This document shows, piece after piece, positions 34,685 through 46,800 of a stretch of 64,000 nt of DNA. Under the pieces are notes generated by a model, which made no database searches, was not told where the DNA came from, and was given only the letters and a program-made list of their open reading frames with translations. A program made the translations under genes and the position numbers. Numbering within the stretch: position 1 is the first letter of the stretch; each line of letters starts with the position of its first letter. The DNA lies in assembly GCA_031841125.1 (NCBI GenBank), contig CM063109.1, forward strand, positions 69,694,914-69,758,913, given 5' to 3'. The stretch is from Acanthococcus lagerstroemiae (lineage: Eukaryota; Arthropoda; Insecta; Hemiptera; Eriococcidae).

Positions 34685-35970
34685 AATTATCAATTTGCAC
34701 AACTGATTCCTCTATACAAATCAATTTCATCTGCAGCATCTCCCAAGAGAATCTACAACAGGCTGGAGGCATGTTGACATCATAACGTGCAAGCAGCAGA
34801 TACCAATTACCAGGGCCAGATTTAGCATTCTCGCGCCTCTAGGCAGAATAAAAATTTTCGGCTCCACATATTTTCACTTTTTTTTGTTCTTTCTTTCTTT
34901 TTTGAAAAAATACTAGATTTGAAAAAAAGGGTCGACAATTTGCCGCCCCTCAAAATCTGCCACCCTGGGCACGCATCTATGTTGCCTATGCGTAAGTACG
35001 GCCCTTCCAATTAGCAATTTGTACAAATATGTTCTCTGTAAAAATCATTTTTCTCAGCAGCACCTTCCCAAGAAAAGCCCTACAGGGGTTGGCGGCAACT
35101 TGCCCTCAAAATGTAGGAAATGAAAAATCACTTCTTTTGTAAAGGTTTCTTACCAAATGTCTTCTGTTTTTCTTTATCTCTCACCGTTCTCGAGAGATTT
35201 GCAAATTGTAAAAAAATTTTGTCTTTTTCTCCTATTTGCCCAAGGTTATAAAAATATTCAAAAAGAACAGACTTACAATTTGCTTGTTATTCAAGTAGCA
35301 TCACTTGCTACTGGCAGGCACAAATCACTCTTTTTTTGTTTCACTGCATTTTTTCATTTTCATCAATCGGATCTCTCCAAGAAAAACCTGAAGGGGGAAG
35401 AGACAAGTCAATATTGTAACTAACTTGAATATGATTATAATATTAACTCCTCCCCCCTTTAGGTTTTTCTTGGTGAGATCCTATTTATGAAAATGATTTT
35501 TTTTTATTTATAGAAAATGCAGTGAAACAAAAAAAAAGAATGATTTGCGCTTGCCAGTAGCAGATTACGCACCTTGTATAACATGCAAGTTCTAAATTGT
35601 TTTTTTTTTTAACTTCGAGTAATCTTGGGGAAAAAAGTCAAATTTTTCGGAAAACTGCAAATATCTCCAGAACGGTGAGAAATAGAGAAAGACGAAGGAA
35701 ATTTGGTAAGGAAACCTTTGCTGAAGAAGTCTAATTTTTTATCTCCTATATTTTGAGGGCAAGTTGCCGGGCTCCTATGGAGCTTCTGTTGGAGAGGTAC
35801 TGCTGAAGAAAATGATTTTTACAGCGGACACATTTGTACCAATTGGTAATTGATACCTGTTGCTGGCAGAATGATGTCAACATGCCCCCAGCCCCTTGGA
35901 GCTTCTCTTGGTACGGTGCTGCAGTTGAAAATGATTTGTACATAGGAAGCAGTTGTGCAAATTGATAATT
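34685..35970. mobile_element. 1.3-kb foldback (inverted repeat) element
   Basis: The left arm (34685-35400, counting the later insertion at 34811-35006) and the right arm (about 35452-35970) are reverse complements over roughly 510 bases. Matching ends are aattatcaatttgcacaact on the left and its complement near 35951-35970. Inner ends are ccaagaaaaacctgaaggg on the left and the complement of ccaagaaaaacctaaaggg on the right. The loop is about 50 bases. No coding frame. A transcript crossing it would form a long double-stranded RNA. Confidence 0.82.
34811..35006. mobile_element. hAT-type MITE nested in the foldback left arm
   Basis: A 196-bp insertion flanked by CCAATTAC (34803-34810) and CCAATTAG (35007-35014), an 8-bp target duplication with one mismatch. 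Terminal inverted repeats read agggccagattta and taagtacggccct. The right arm of the foldback lacks it and shows the uninterrupted site, so the insertion is younger than the inverted duplication. Confidence 0.72.
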
Positions 35971-36109
35971 TGTGTCTTATAATGGTTGGTTTACATTACT
36001 AACCTATTTCATTAATATTTATTCAAGTAAAATTATTTCTATAACAGCCTATATAATTCTGTTATAAGTGCTCGCTCAGTTCGCTCTGATGGTCAGATTT
36101 TTGAGTAAT

Positions 36110-36640
36110 TATGTGCAGGTACGTGTATATGCCAATTTTTACCCGATTACCAGGTGACTCCATTGGAATGCGTGTAAAAGTAATCGTTTTAAAATCCGTT
36201 CTGTGAACAATCTGTCCATATTCTTGGACACTAAAGTATACAGCTTGGTCAATCTCGAACCTTGAGTACTGGTACTTGAGTATTCCAAAAATACCCGGTA
36301 CTTGAGGGTCGGGTATTGACCTAGTTCACAAATGACCAAACGAATGGTAACTGAAGGCAAATATAGAAATTGGGTCCTGAATGGATTTTCCACTAGAGAG
36401 ATATGAGGTGCATCTATATCAGGCTGCTATAATATGTTCGGACTTTCTACACAGCCTTAACCTCTGCGATTGTCTCCGTAATCAACTGCACTTTTTCCTG
36501 CTCAGCTATAAAGACACAAGTACATGTATACGCCATTTTCTATTCGGTTACCATAGACAGGACTCATTTAAATCCGTATCTTAAAATTCGTCTTGTGAAC
36601 GATCTGTCTATGTTTTCGGATTATAAATTACACGAACCCG
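36110..36640. repeat. Diverged tandem duplication with units about 395 bp apart
   Basis: 36115-36245 and 36508-36640 share in order gtacgtgtatatgccaattt versus gtacatgtatacgccatttt, then cgattaccag versus cggttaccat, then cttgtgaac or tctgtgaac, and gatctgtc or aatctgtc. Weak but collinear. Confidence 0.45.
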
Positions 36641-37080
36641 TGGCATTATAAAAAGAATTCCAAAAATTTTGATCTTCTGAGAAAACTTGGTTTGGCTGGA
36701 AATAGGATCCCCAGGGTCCATTTACTCGAGATGTCAACCCCCTGTACGTAAATTTGGGGATGTTATTACAATAATCTTGGAATTTTCGGCGTGGTGTTTG
36801 AAGCTAGTTGAAGGGAGGCATGTACGTTGTGTTGAAGGCTGGCTTTTACTCCTTCAATCGAGGTGTAAATAATTTTGATCCGGCCCAAAGGGAAAATCGA
36901 GAATATAATGCGAAAAACTAGTGGTCGAATAGTCAATATCCGATGCCTTTTTGGAGCTACTCGAGGGCAAGGGTGTTGTTACCCTCTGGATTGATCTGCA
37001 AATAATTTTGATATGGCCCTGATATTACAAGTTGAAAGTAACAAACAAGTGAAAGAATAAATAAAAATAGGTATCAGAAA

Positions 37081-37524
37081 TTTATTCCGGACGGATTTCC
37101 AACCGCTTTGCGTTATTCCCAGCTCAAAAAGATGGACAGTTTGCTTTCAGAACCACTGAGTCTCTGCACAGAACACTGAGTAGTTAACTCATTTTTTTGA
37201 TTTTTGAAAATTTCCTCATGCACATCATGCCTTTTTCTTTTTTTTTTTTTACAACAAATTTTTCGAAAAACTTTGCGTGGGGATCTAGAGGAAGTAGCTC
37301 AATTTTTCGAGGCAAATCCAAATCTACTCTGTATATGTACCTAGTTTTCATAGATGATCACGTCCACATTTGAAAATCAACTCTTATTGAACTGAAATTC
37401 TCAACTCAAATTTACGTTTTTCTCTACGCAACACAGTAATTTTGCGAGAATACAAACCATTTCAAAAAGAGTCACTTTCACCAAGAACTTTGGTTACAAA
37501 ACTTCGCGTGAACTACTTTTTAAT
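37081..37524 (-). terminator. Candidate polyadenylation signals of the MINDY-4B-like gene
   Basis: On the minus strand an ATTAAA occurs at 37519-37524, about 290 bases after the stop, and an AATAAA at 37081-37086, about 730 bases after. Nothing in the sequence decides which, if either, is used. Confidence 0.25.
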
Positions 37525-37811
37525 AAAAATACAAATTCGACATTGAGTACAGCAATGCCCGCAGGATTACAATTTTTCCAGTCTTTAAATTCCCCTGCCA
37601 GAGAACTGGAACTAGACTGAAAATCGTCTGCGGGGGCGCCCTTTAGTGTATGTGGTTGCAAAAATACTTCTATCATCATCGAACCAAAAAAATCAGAGGT
37701 GACGTGCTACTATATAATTGGGTTTTTGCTTCAGGCTGAGACAGCCGACCATTTCTGTATTCCATTCGACAACCCGCGTTTTCTGATTCTAGCTGAAGTC
37801 AATCAGCTTTT

Positions 37812-37860
37812 TCAGATACCATTGGTCGAACCATTCCATTCAATATTGGCATCCTCCCAT
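37812..37860 (-). CDS. MINDY-4B-like exon 10 (C-terminus, stop)
   Basis: One base completes Lys-382, then 15 codons WEDANIEWNGSTNGI and TGA. The family ends in a K-W-x-x-A-x-x-x-WNG-S motif, which this reproduces, so the tiny exon is well supported despite its size. Acceptor gtttatttttag. It is too short to be found by ORF length alone. Confidence 0.85.
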
Positions 37861-40800
37861 CTAAAAATAAACGACATCTAGTTTCATGAACCAGCCCTAT
37901 GCATTTATTAGTTGAACCGTAAGATAGATGAAGTTAGCGAAAAAAGGTTTACTTAGTATGAATCAATTTTTCGAGATTCGTTAGAACGGTTGGCACATTT
38001 TCATCCGCTCTGGTATTGGGTACCGTATTACCTCGGGTATCTACGATCAATTGACACTGGCTGCCTCCGCACGAGTAATAAATCATTTCGAATCTACAAT
38101 CATGAAATAATATAAAATGATGATCGAAACACATCTCATTTCTTCAGAGTTTGAGAAAGTCACGGAGTCAATGGTTTCAAACACTGAATACCTGTCCAAG
38201 TTTTTAGGAGAAACATTATAACAGAAAGTCATAAAAATCATAGGAAACTGAACAATTTACATCAGAAGAGATCAAAGTGAAGATTATACACACTCACTTT
38301 TTGGTCAAATGTTAAAATGACTAAAGACCCAACCGCACTCTGCAAAGTAGGTAGGTGTCATACGTCACAGTTTTAAAACCGTCTTTTTCCTACTACTTTA
38401 ATTCTCCTACAGTCAGTCGGTACTACACAATTGTTTCAACTGTATAATTCAAAGAATATGGCTCACCTTCTTTCAGCGTGGTAATTACGCAACAGCTCTT
38501 TGTTGGTATTGAACATGATGCCGAAGTGGCCTAAACAGAAAACCACCCAAATGGGCAGCGACGGTGTTTTCAGTCTGGACCCGGGCGCACGTTCGCCCAT
38601 TTCTTCTTCGTAAAATAGAAACCCGATTTCACTTCTAGTCAATACCCCGAAATGAGCTTTAGCCTGGGTACAAAATTTAAATGAAACTGACATTAATGAG
38701 GTGACCAGGTTATTCCGTACACCTACCTTTTTTGAATGCGAGTTATAGAACCTTTTACGATGTGACGAGTAGTGATAATGGAACCAAAAAGAGAGTAGGT
38801 ACCTACATTTTTTAATGTAAGATTTTCTGCAAGTACTGTTTCGTTGCTTGTACTTCATTACTTGTGTGGGCTCAAACTCCTGTGCCAAAAGTGTTATAGA
38901 TCTACTGAGCAGAGCTGAAGCAATAATCTACAGCTGCATAACTGCAGACTCAATTTTTCCAAGGATTAAGGCAGAGGCTTTCACTTAGAAACTCCCTAGC
39001 ATATTATACGTTTTCGTCCCTATTATTGAAACATTGATTTCAGGTTCTGCAGTAATACCATGAAGTTGATACTCAGTAGTCACTTACATAATGATCTTCA
39101 TCGCCAACATACACAACACCGTTGTGCAGGAAAGGACTTGCTCTACCAGTAAGCAGCAACATGACGATACATTGGCTACCTTCTTCGGTCGTCATGACTA
39201 AGTGTTGTTTTTCGTCGACCAAGTCGCATTTCACTCTAGAACGGTCAATGTCATTTATTCGATTAGTAATTATGCCAAACTAAACAAGATGATAGTAGGT
39301 ATACGTTTATAATTAATGAAATTAATTAACTTTTTGATTTCACGAGTTAGTACAGCGCTGTACAACAGCAGTAAAGAGCCTGGGCCAGGTTCATCCTGAA
39401 ACTGACCAAAACAGATAAAATGGATTAGTTTTAATAGCACGAGATAACGTTTAAGTTAAACAAGCAGGACGTACCGAAAGGGGAGGGGGGATGAGGAAAC
39501 TTCTCCCCTGTCGTAAACTTTTCACTCAGCAGTCGGGAAAATTTACCATTTTAGTCAGCCGAAGTTGAAAAATCCAATAAGTTAAAAGTTCTTTTTTTTT
39601 TTTGCTCTTACACTTGGGAATTTGGAATTGCATCAGTAGGGACTTTCACACTTACTCCCCCCCCCCCAGGAAAAACTCTTCGGTATGTCCCTGGTTCATT
39701 CTAACAGTTTAGTTCAAATTTGATGTGTTTGTGGTTGCAGATAACTTTGATATTAACTTAGAGAGGAACCAAAAATGTCCTGAATGATTCTGATCTAGGT
39801 TCAGAGTAAACGTAGAACAGTCAGTTTTGGTTCCAGAATGATTAGTTCTCGTCAGTAGCGTAACTAGCTCTTTTTTGCATGGGCACGGACGGGCAAACAC
39901 AGAGTTGGGTCAAGTTGCTAACGACCAAATCAAATTTCTAAATGTGGCTCGAGGTGGGGGAAGGGGGAGGTGTTGATGACGTTGACATGTAAAATTTTAA
40001 ATAAACGCATACTTAAATGAATACTGCTATTCAATAAAAATGTAAGTAATAATGTGGGCGTTCGTGATGTGACATGTTAGAATCTTTTTTTTTTTTGAAA
40101 AAAAAATTTTTTTTTTTTTTCAAGGATTTAATTTTTTTTAAAAATGGGTGGATCGAGGAATCTTTAGGACGGGCCAGCCCCTAGTTACGCCACTGGTTCT
40201 CGTTGGTTCAATTTTAGAAAACTCACTCGATTGCTTTTAAACGCAGCACCAGTGCCGTTCAAATTACATAAAACAACCCATGGACATGCTAGCAAATCCA
40301 AGACCTTCAAAGAGCGCTACAAATCATCAAAATAGATTTACAGTTGCTCAGAAATGCTACACTAACACAATTATCCTAAAACAAACTGCCGATCTATGTA
40401 CTTTTAGCTCATCGGTAAGTCCACCAGGGGTGACTTGTCTTGGATTCACCAATCATAGATCAGTACAACTGGACAAAAAGAAGTCAAATAGAAGAAAAAA
40501 GAAACTTACGGAGAGGTGAATTCAGGCTCAGAGTGCTGGGTGAGAGTACTGATTAACATATTAATAATACCCAAGAATCCGAGTGTTCCCAAGCCCTCAT
40601 GGAGCTAGACACATTCCCCAAATCAGTTTTTCCCACGAATCTCTGAAAATATCAACTACATACTGTAAAAAACTTTTCAAACAAAAATTGTTCCTCGTTG
40701 CCTTACGTACAAATAAGGTCTCTTATAATGTTTTTGTAACTACCCCAAAAATGCCACAAATAGAGGAGATTTTTGGATTTTATTGAAATAAAATTCTCTG

Positions 40801-43800
40801 ACACTGAAAACTTCCCAGCCGGTTTCTCGGTTCGACGGTTCATGCTAATGAAATGTTTTCGTAAGTTGTAGTAAAAATATCATTTCTGATATTGAAAATT
40901 ACAGAAAAACACGAATTTCAAAGTGTGGTATTTAAGAACAGGGCGAGGAAAGAGAACCATTTTACGGATTGGTGGATGGGAATATAGGGGTAGTTGCATC
41001 CCTACGGTTCGCTAAAGTTAGTGACACCAAGAAAATGACGAAAGTTATACGTTTTCCACCTGTAAGGCATATAATACGAGTCATGTTCATGTATTGCATA
41101 GTAAATGGTTATACCAGTTAACCTATGTCGCCCTTCGATTTTGAGTCGACTTTGCTTAGAGTCGTCGACCTGAAGTCGACTGGAATGCGACGTCGATTGA
41201 AGCCTTCGCAAAAGTTCGTCGAATTGGAGTAAATTTTTAAAATAAATCGAGTGCTAACTGACGTCGACTTTGAGTCGTAATGTAGTGGAATTTCCAATTA
41301 TCCCATGTTACTAAATTTTGACCCCATTTTGTCGTCGTTCAAGTCGAAATGCAGTCGAATTTAAAGTCATATAAGTGTCACTCAGTTTATACTTAATGTC
41401 GCTGTCGACTTGTAATGGAAAGTCAGTCGAATTCAAAATGAAAAATCATACCACCTACTACTTTGTATTGGATTGCAATAAGGAACAATTGAGGAGCTCA
41501 GAATCAAAATTCACACGCGCAGCAAAGGTATTCCTGCACTCGTGTACAGTATTTTGCCTATTTGCGCCCTTGAAGTGAAATGGCAAATGTGAGTTTTGAT
41601 TCTGAGCTCCTCAATTTATGTTCAGCCCAATGGAGGGGGAAGGGCTTGGATACCCTAGGACTCGCGGATATTTTTAATATATTAATCAGTACTACCTTAT
41701 ACAACTCTCTGAATCAAAATTCACCGCTCTTGGAATATTTTTCTCTGTTATTAATATTGTATTGATCTGTCAAAGCAGTTAGCCTGTTATTTTTTATTGT
41801 TCATATGGAAAGATTCCGATTATTACATAGAACTGAAATTGAATTGACAACATTACTTACTATGTAGATGTAACGTTTCAAGAATATCTGTAGTTCTTCC
41901 TCTTCCGTTATCTCGAACAAATGAAGCTGCATAGAACAGAATAAATGACCAAGTAGAATTAGACCAACATAGCGAACATACATCTAACTTAAAATGTAGA
42001 AGATCAAATATATGTCCCCTGTATATCCGACGGGCCTGTCTGTCAACATGCATTTAGCTCAGTTTTCCCACATAAGTTGTTTTTTGTTGTTTTTTTGTTG
42101 TTTTTTCTTCACACTTTGATTTGGGGCTGCACGATACATTGCATTTACCAAATCTTAAAAATATAAGTAAGACTAACTTTTGTGAAAATTTGAAAACAAA
42201 TTAAAAATTTTTAACTACAATATATAGGTATATGGAGCTAGTAGACCAGATCCGTTGGGTGTAAACGTGCCAATCGCCGGGCAGTGTGAGTGGTGTCCAG
42301 GAGTATGATTGCCTCGAGATTTGGATGATTGTGAAGACGTGCGCTGTATGCACCGGCTTTCTGCTTAATTGTTTCAGCAATTGGGGGAAGCTTGAGGTCG
42401 TTTCTCAACTGTTCGTTGGTCATGTACCACGGGGCACCAGTGGCAGTACGCATGTATTTATTCTGGAATCTTTCTATTACCAGCTGGTTGGATTTTGCTG
42501 TTGTGCCCCACAGCTCGCATCCGTAGGACCAGGAGGGGCGAAAGATGGCTGTGTAGATTTGCATTTTGGCTTCTAATTTGAGCGAGGATTTAGGTCCTAT
42601 TAGCCAAAAGTATTTACGAAGAAGCAGGTTTAGTAGATTCCTTTTCGATCGGATATGCTCCTGCCAGTTCAGCTTACTGTGCAGGTGAAGCCCAAGATAC
42701 CTGGCCGAGTTTGAGATGGGTACTGGCTTGCTCATGATGGTAACTGGGATAATACCATGTGGGCGGAGAGCAAAATCCACACGAACAGAGTTTTGCTCAT
42801 TTATTTTTATTTTCCATCGGTTGGCCCATGCGGAGATTTCATCAACAGCATTTTGGAGGATCTCAATTGCATCAGAGTAGTTCCGGTGGCTGGCCAGAAT
42901 ACATGAGTCATCTGCGAAGAGAGCAGTGGTAGTGTTTGGAGAAACCGGAATGTCGTATGTGTAGAGTAAGAATAAGGTCGGACCAAGGACACTGCCCTGT
43001 GGGACGCCTGCGCAAATGTTGGTTCAACGTGACCAAGAGTTTCCAATATGAACTCTAAAATAACGGTCAGAAAGATATGATCCAATCAGGTTGCAGAGCG
43101 GGTGAGGGAGAAGGAGTGATAGTTTATACAGGAGGCTAGCGTGCCATACTTTATCGAACGCTGCACTTACATCTAGGAACACTGCCGGGGCATATTCCTT
43201 ATTTTCGAGGGAGTTGGTAATATGTTGAACCACTCTGTGTATTTGCTCGATAGTAGCATGTTTTACTCGAAACCCAAATTGGATATCAGGAATAAGGCTT
43301 TTCTGGTATATAACAGCATTCGCAACCTTTATAGTTTGCCGTGTGGCCTTCGCCACAGTTGGCACACTTCGGTGGAGCAGTTTTAGGAGTTTTACACTCC
43401 TTGACATGATGGCGATCACCGCAGCGCACACATCTAGGTGGCTTCGAGCAGTAATTTGCCGAGTGCCCGATTTCTTGGCATTTTTTGCACTGTGGCACTG
43501 AGCTGGCACGTCGAGGAGGTTCCACGGAAACGCGGCAGTAAGAAAGCGTTTGGAGCTGATAGACCTCACGGTTATTGCCAGCTATTTTAAGGTCAGCTCG
43601 GACGAGCGGCAGTTTGATTAGTCGAAATTTGCTGTTATCGGCTTATTTCTTAATTTAGATGTTGACCACATTTGTTACTTCGTGGCCTAGGCGGATTAGC
43701 TCGTTGGTAATGTCGGCTGGGTCAGTGGAGTGGTGTAAACCACGTATGAAAACTGAAAAGGGTTTCTCTTTCGGGAGGCGATATGTATGATATGAAATTG

Positions 43801-46800
43801 ATCCCACTAGTTTCTTTTCTGTTTCAGGAACTGACGGCATTTTCGATAGTCGTCGGAGGTAGCTAATACTAGTTTAACATCACCATTAGTTAGAGCTTTT
43901 ATTTCATACCATCATCAACAAGGAGCTTACTGAAAATGCTTACGGACTTTATTCCAGATACGAAGAAAGGTGGCGGTTTTCTGGTGCTATAGCAGTTGTT
44001 TGAGTTGAGTGGTCGTCACCCTCAGGGTTATTAACCTTCATTTGGGTGTTTGAGGCTGATTGCGAAGTCGCTGTTGTTGGCGTCTGTGTATTTAGAAATC
44101 GGCGAATTCCAAGCTGCTTTTTCAAGTTCAGTGCTTCCGCTTTGAGCGCTTCATTTTCGGCTTTCAGAGCTGAATTGGCTTGTTCTATCGCCGCGAGGCG
44201 GTCGGCGAGTTCCTCGATGGTTGGGGGCATTGTGAAGCCCAAGACAGAACTCACGCATCTGTGGACGAGGCCGCAAAAATAGAACGGTGCGAGCGTATTA
44301 CTGCGTGAGATGCGACTTAATGCACAAAGGAAATTGCCCACTGGGCTCAGGTAACGCGATTTAACCTGAACGTTATTACGCGGTAATAGCAGAAACGATA
44401 CGATACAGAAGAAAGCTGATATAGGAAAATGTTAATATAGCGGCAGCGACAAAGTAATTGACCTAATGGAAGTTCATTGTCTGTGACTATGGCCGTCAGA
44501 GGTCATTGACCCGATTTTGTATCAGAGACTAACTGTTTTAAACCTATGTTTTTGTAGTTGTATGTGTATTTGTAAGCCAACTTTGATTAACAGCTCATAA
44601 TCATTGACTTTTGGGATAAAGTTCATTTACCTAGTGTAGGGTTCATTGACGTTTCTTAATCAACAGTATGATTGGATCCTAACTACATATTTCATTGTAA
44701 TACAGTCGAACTCATTTCCCCACCCTTATACAACCTCTGCCCAGATGGTTCATTGCACTTTTCTACGAGTTTGCCAATCTAAGGTAGGTTATAAATACAC
44801 GTATAATCACAAAAATATTGGCTCAAACAGTCAATTTTTAGATTTAAAAGCAGGTCAATTACCTCTGAAGGTCATGGTCACGGTCAATGAACGTACATGA
44901 GGTCAACGACCGTATGTATGATTTTACATGGACATATTCTTACTACTCACACGTTAGTCAAATTGGCTGGTTTTCTCTGATTACAAAGTTTTTCTTATCG
45001 GTGATGGCAAAGAAAGTGAGGGGGGCGCATCAGGTTCTTGGTATTTAATGCGGAGTGTGTTGAGCTAAAAAAAACACAGCTTATCGCGTATAGATCCTTT
45101 AATATAGTAACACTTTTTAACTCTTGTCAACACATCTCCAACATCCATCGAGTATCAGAAACTGAATTGTAGCAGTCGACATAGAAGCAATGTCAAATGT
45201 GCCCAATTAATAGCGAATGTCCGTAAATCCTGTTGGGTTAACGTAAGTTATATTGCCTAGGGATCACCAATTTCTTACTTCTCAACAAAGGTTGGAAAAT
45301 GAGTTCGAGTTAAAAGTCTTTCATTTTATCTGTCGCAATTTCATTTAATAATTCAACTCACACATGTTTTATAATCTGTAACTGAATATGAGAGTCCGTT
45401 TGAATACCTTTATACCATATATTATTCGACTGTAATATATGATGGTTTGTCGCAATGGCGTAACGAGGGGGGAGGCATACTGAAAATCCACCGGCCCAAG
45501 TTTGGCTCAGACACTCAGAAAACTAAATATATAACATCTAAACATATTAATATGAATAGTTTATTTGAATATCTGAACCCTGAACGCTAAAGCAGGATGC
45601 AAATTCAGAGACAATTATATTCGTATGGAGTAAAATATGTGTACTGCACTAAAAGGAATTTAAAAGAAGAAAAAGCACTGACATCCAGATCATCAAAATT
45701 TTTCAGTCTGATAGGTAACTCTGTTACATCTCTGTTGTACATTTTTCAAGCTAAGAATTCTGAATTCACACTCTTCGGCTGAGTTGAGTGAACTTCAATC
45801 GTCGGGAAAAGGTTAATTACTTTCCAGCCAGTTTGTAAACAGAGTTCATCAGCTAAGTGAGCCACGTTCTTAAAATTTGTCCTCAAATGACAAAAATGTA
45901 GCATAGCTCGACCGGCGCAACTGACAAAGAAACACAGCATGCATCCCTTAGCTGATGAAGTGTGCAACAGGCGTTAACTGTGCTTCAAATAAAGTTAACA
46001 GCTCTTTCTCGAGATGGTAACAGTATACAGCAGTACTTAGAACGAATCAATGTTGAGATTATATTTTAGTCGACTTGGACAGTATCTAGAAACAATGAAT
46101 TCAAGGAAGTCTAAGAGCCTAAAATATTCCAGTATTATAGGTCCGTAATCCAAAACCAAACTGGAGAAATGATATAATATTATCAAGTTTTCTTATCAGG
46201 CATTGGTATTTTATAGATCTTAATAATTTTGTAGACTACATTTTTGCTAAACATCATAATAATCTTGGAATAGTGTTACTTTGTAGTTAAGTGCTACATT
46301 TTACGCTACGAGTACGTCGAAAACTGTAAATACGTAAACCCAAACATGAAAATAATTTCCACAATCGGCTCTCGATCATATTATTGGAAAATAGGGATTC
46401 TACTGAAATAGCCCTGTTGCCCTCCGCAGTGGTTAGCAAGTCGAAAGAAGATGTAAGAATATGGACTTCGGCCCACCCCCGAAAAATTTTTAGTTACGTC
46501 CTTGGTTTGTCGAGACTACAGACTACCAGCAATCTTGTTATTCGCATGAATGTTCCCAGAAATCCAGTTGCCCATGTCCGCTGGTTCAGTTCATGAAACA
46601 AAACAAATAACTGGCAGGCCCGTGTGCAGGGGGGGTTTTCAACCCCTCCTGACCTTTGTTGATATGTAGATAATATAATAATTTATGGCGATAATTGCCC
46701 TTTATAACCTAACCTAACATGAAATATATGGTCAACCCCCTTCCCCCCTTGTATAATTTCTGCGCATGGGCCTGATAACGGGTTAAGTAACCCTCGCATA

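Larger units (their letters stand above)
35971..37811. other. 3' flank of the MINDY-4B-like gene
   Basis: No gene recognised. The 3' untranslated region of the minus-strand gene should lie in the upper part, up to the stop codon at 37812. The lower part contains the tandem duplication at 36110-36640. Confidence 0.5.
42190..44341 (-). mobile_element. Jockey-like non-LTR retrotransposon, internally deleted
   Basis: Minus strand, same direction as the host gene, inside intron 4. Order: coiled-coil gag start (44233 downward, EELADRLAAIEQANSALKAE), PRE-C2HC-like domain (43840-43655, PFSVFIRGLHHST), three zinc knuckles (CKKC, CVRC, CANC; 43490-43330), then abruptly reverse transcriptase (IQFGFRVKHATIEQIH, FLDVSAAFDKVWH, GVPQGSVLGP, FADDS) to a stop near 42238. 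The endonuclease and N-terminal RT are missing, and gag and RT are in different frames at the joint near 43315. ORF1 also has stops between 43655 and 43570, and RT has one TGA near 43046. Non-autonomous relic. Jockey assignment is from the domain order. Confidence 0.82.

Noticed and set aside
38664..38888. N-terminal extension of the exon 8 frame
   Set aside because: It lies upstream of a strong acceptor (gtacccag) and has no family similarity; the conserved part begins exactly at the acceptor.
42286..42576. 96-codon + strand frame
   Set aside because: Shadow of the Jockey-like reverse transcriptase on the other strand.
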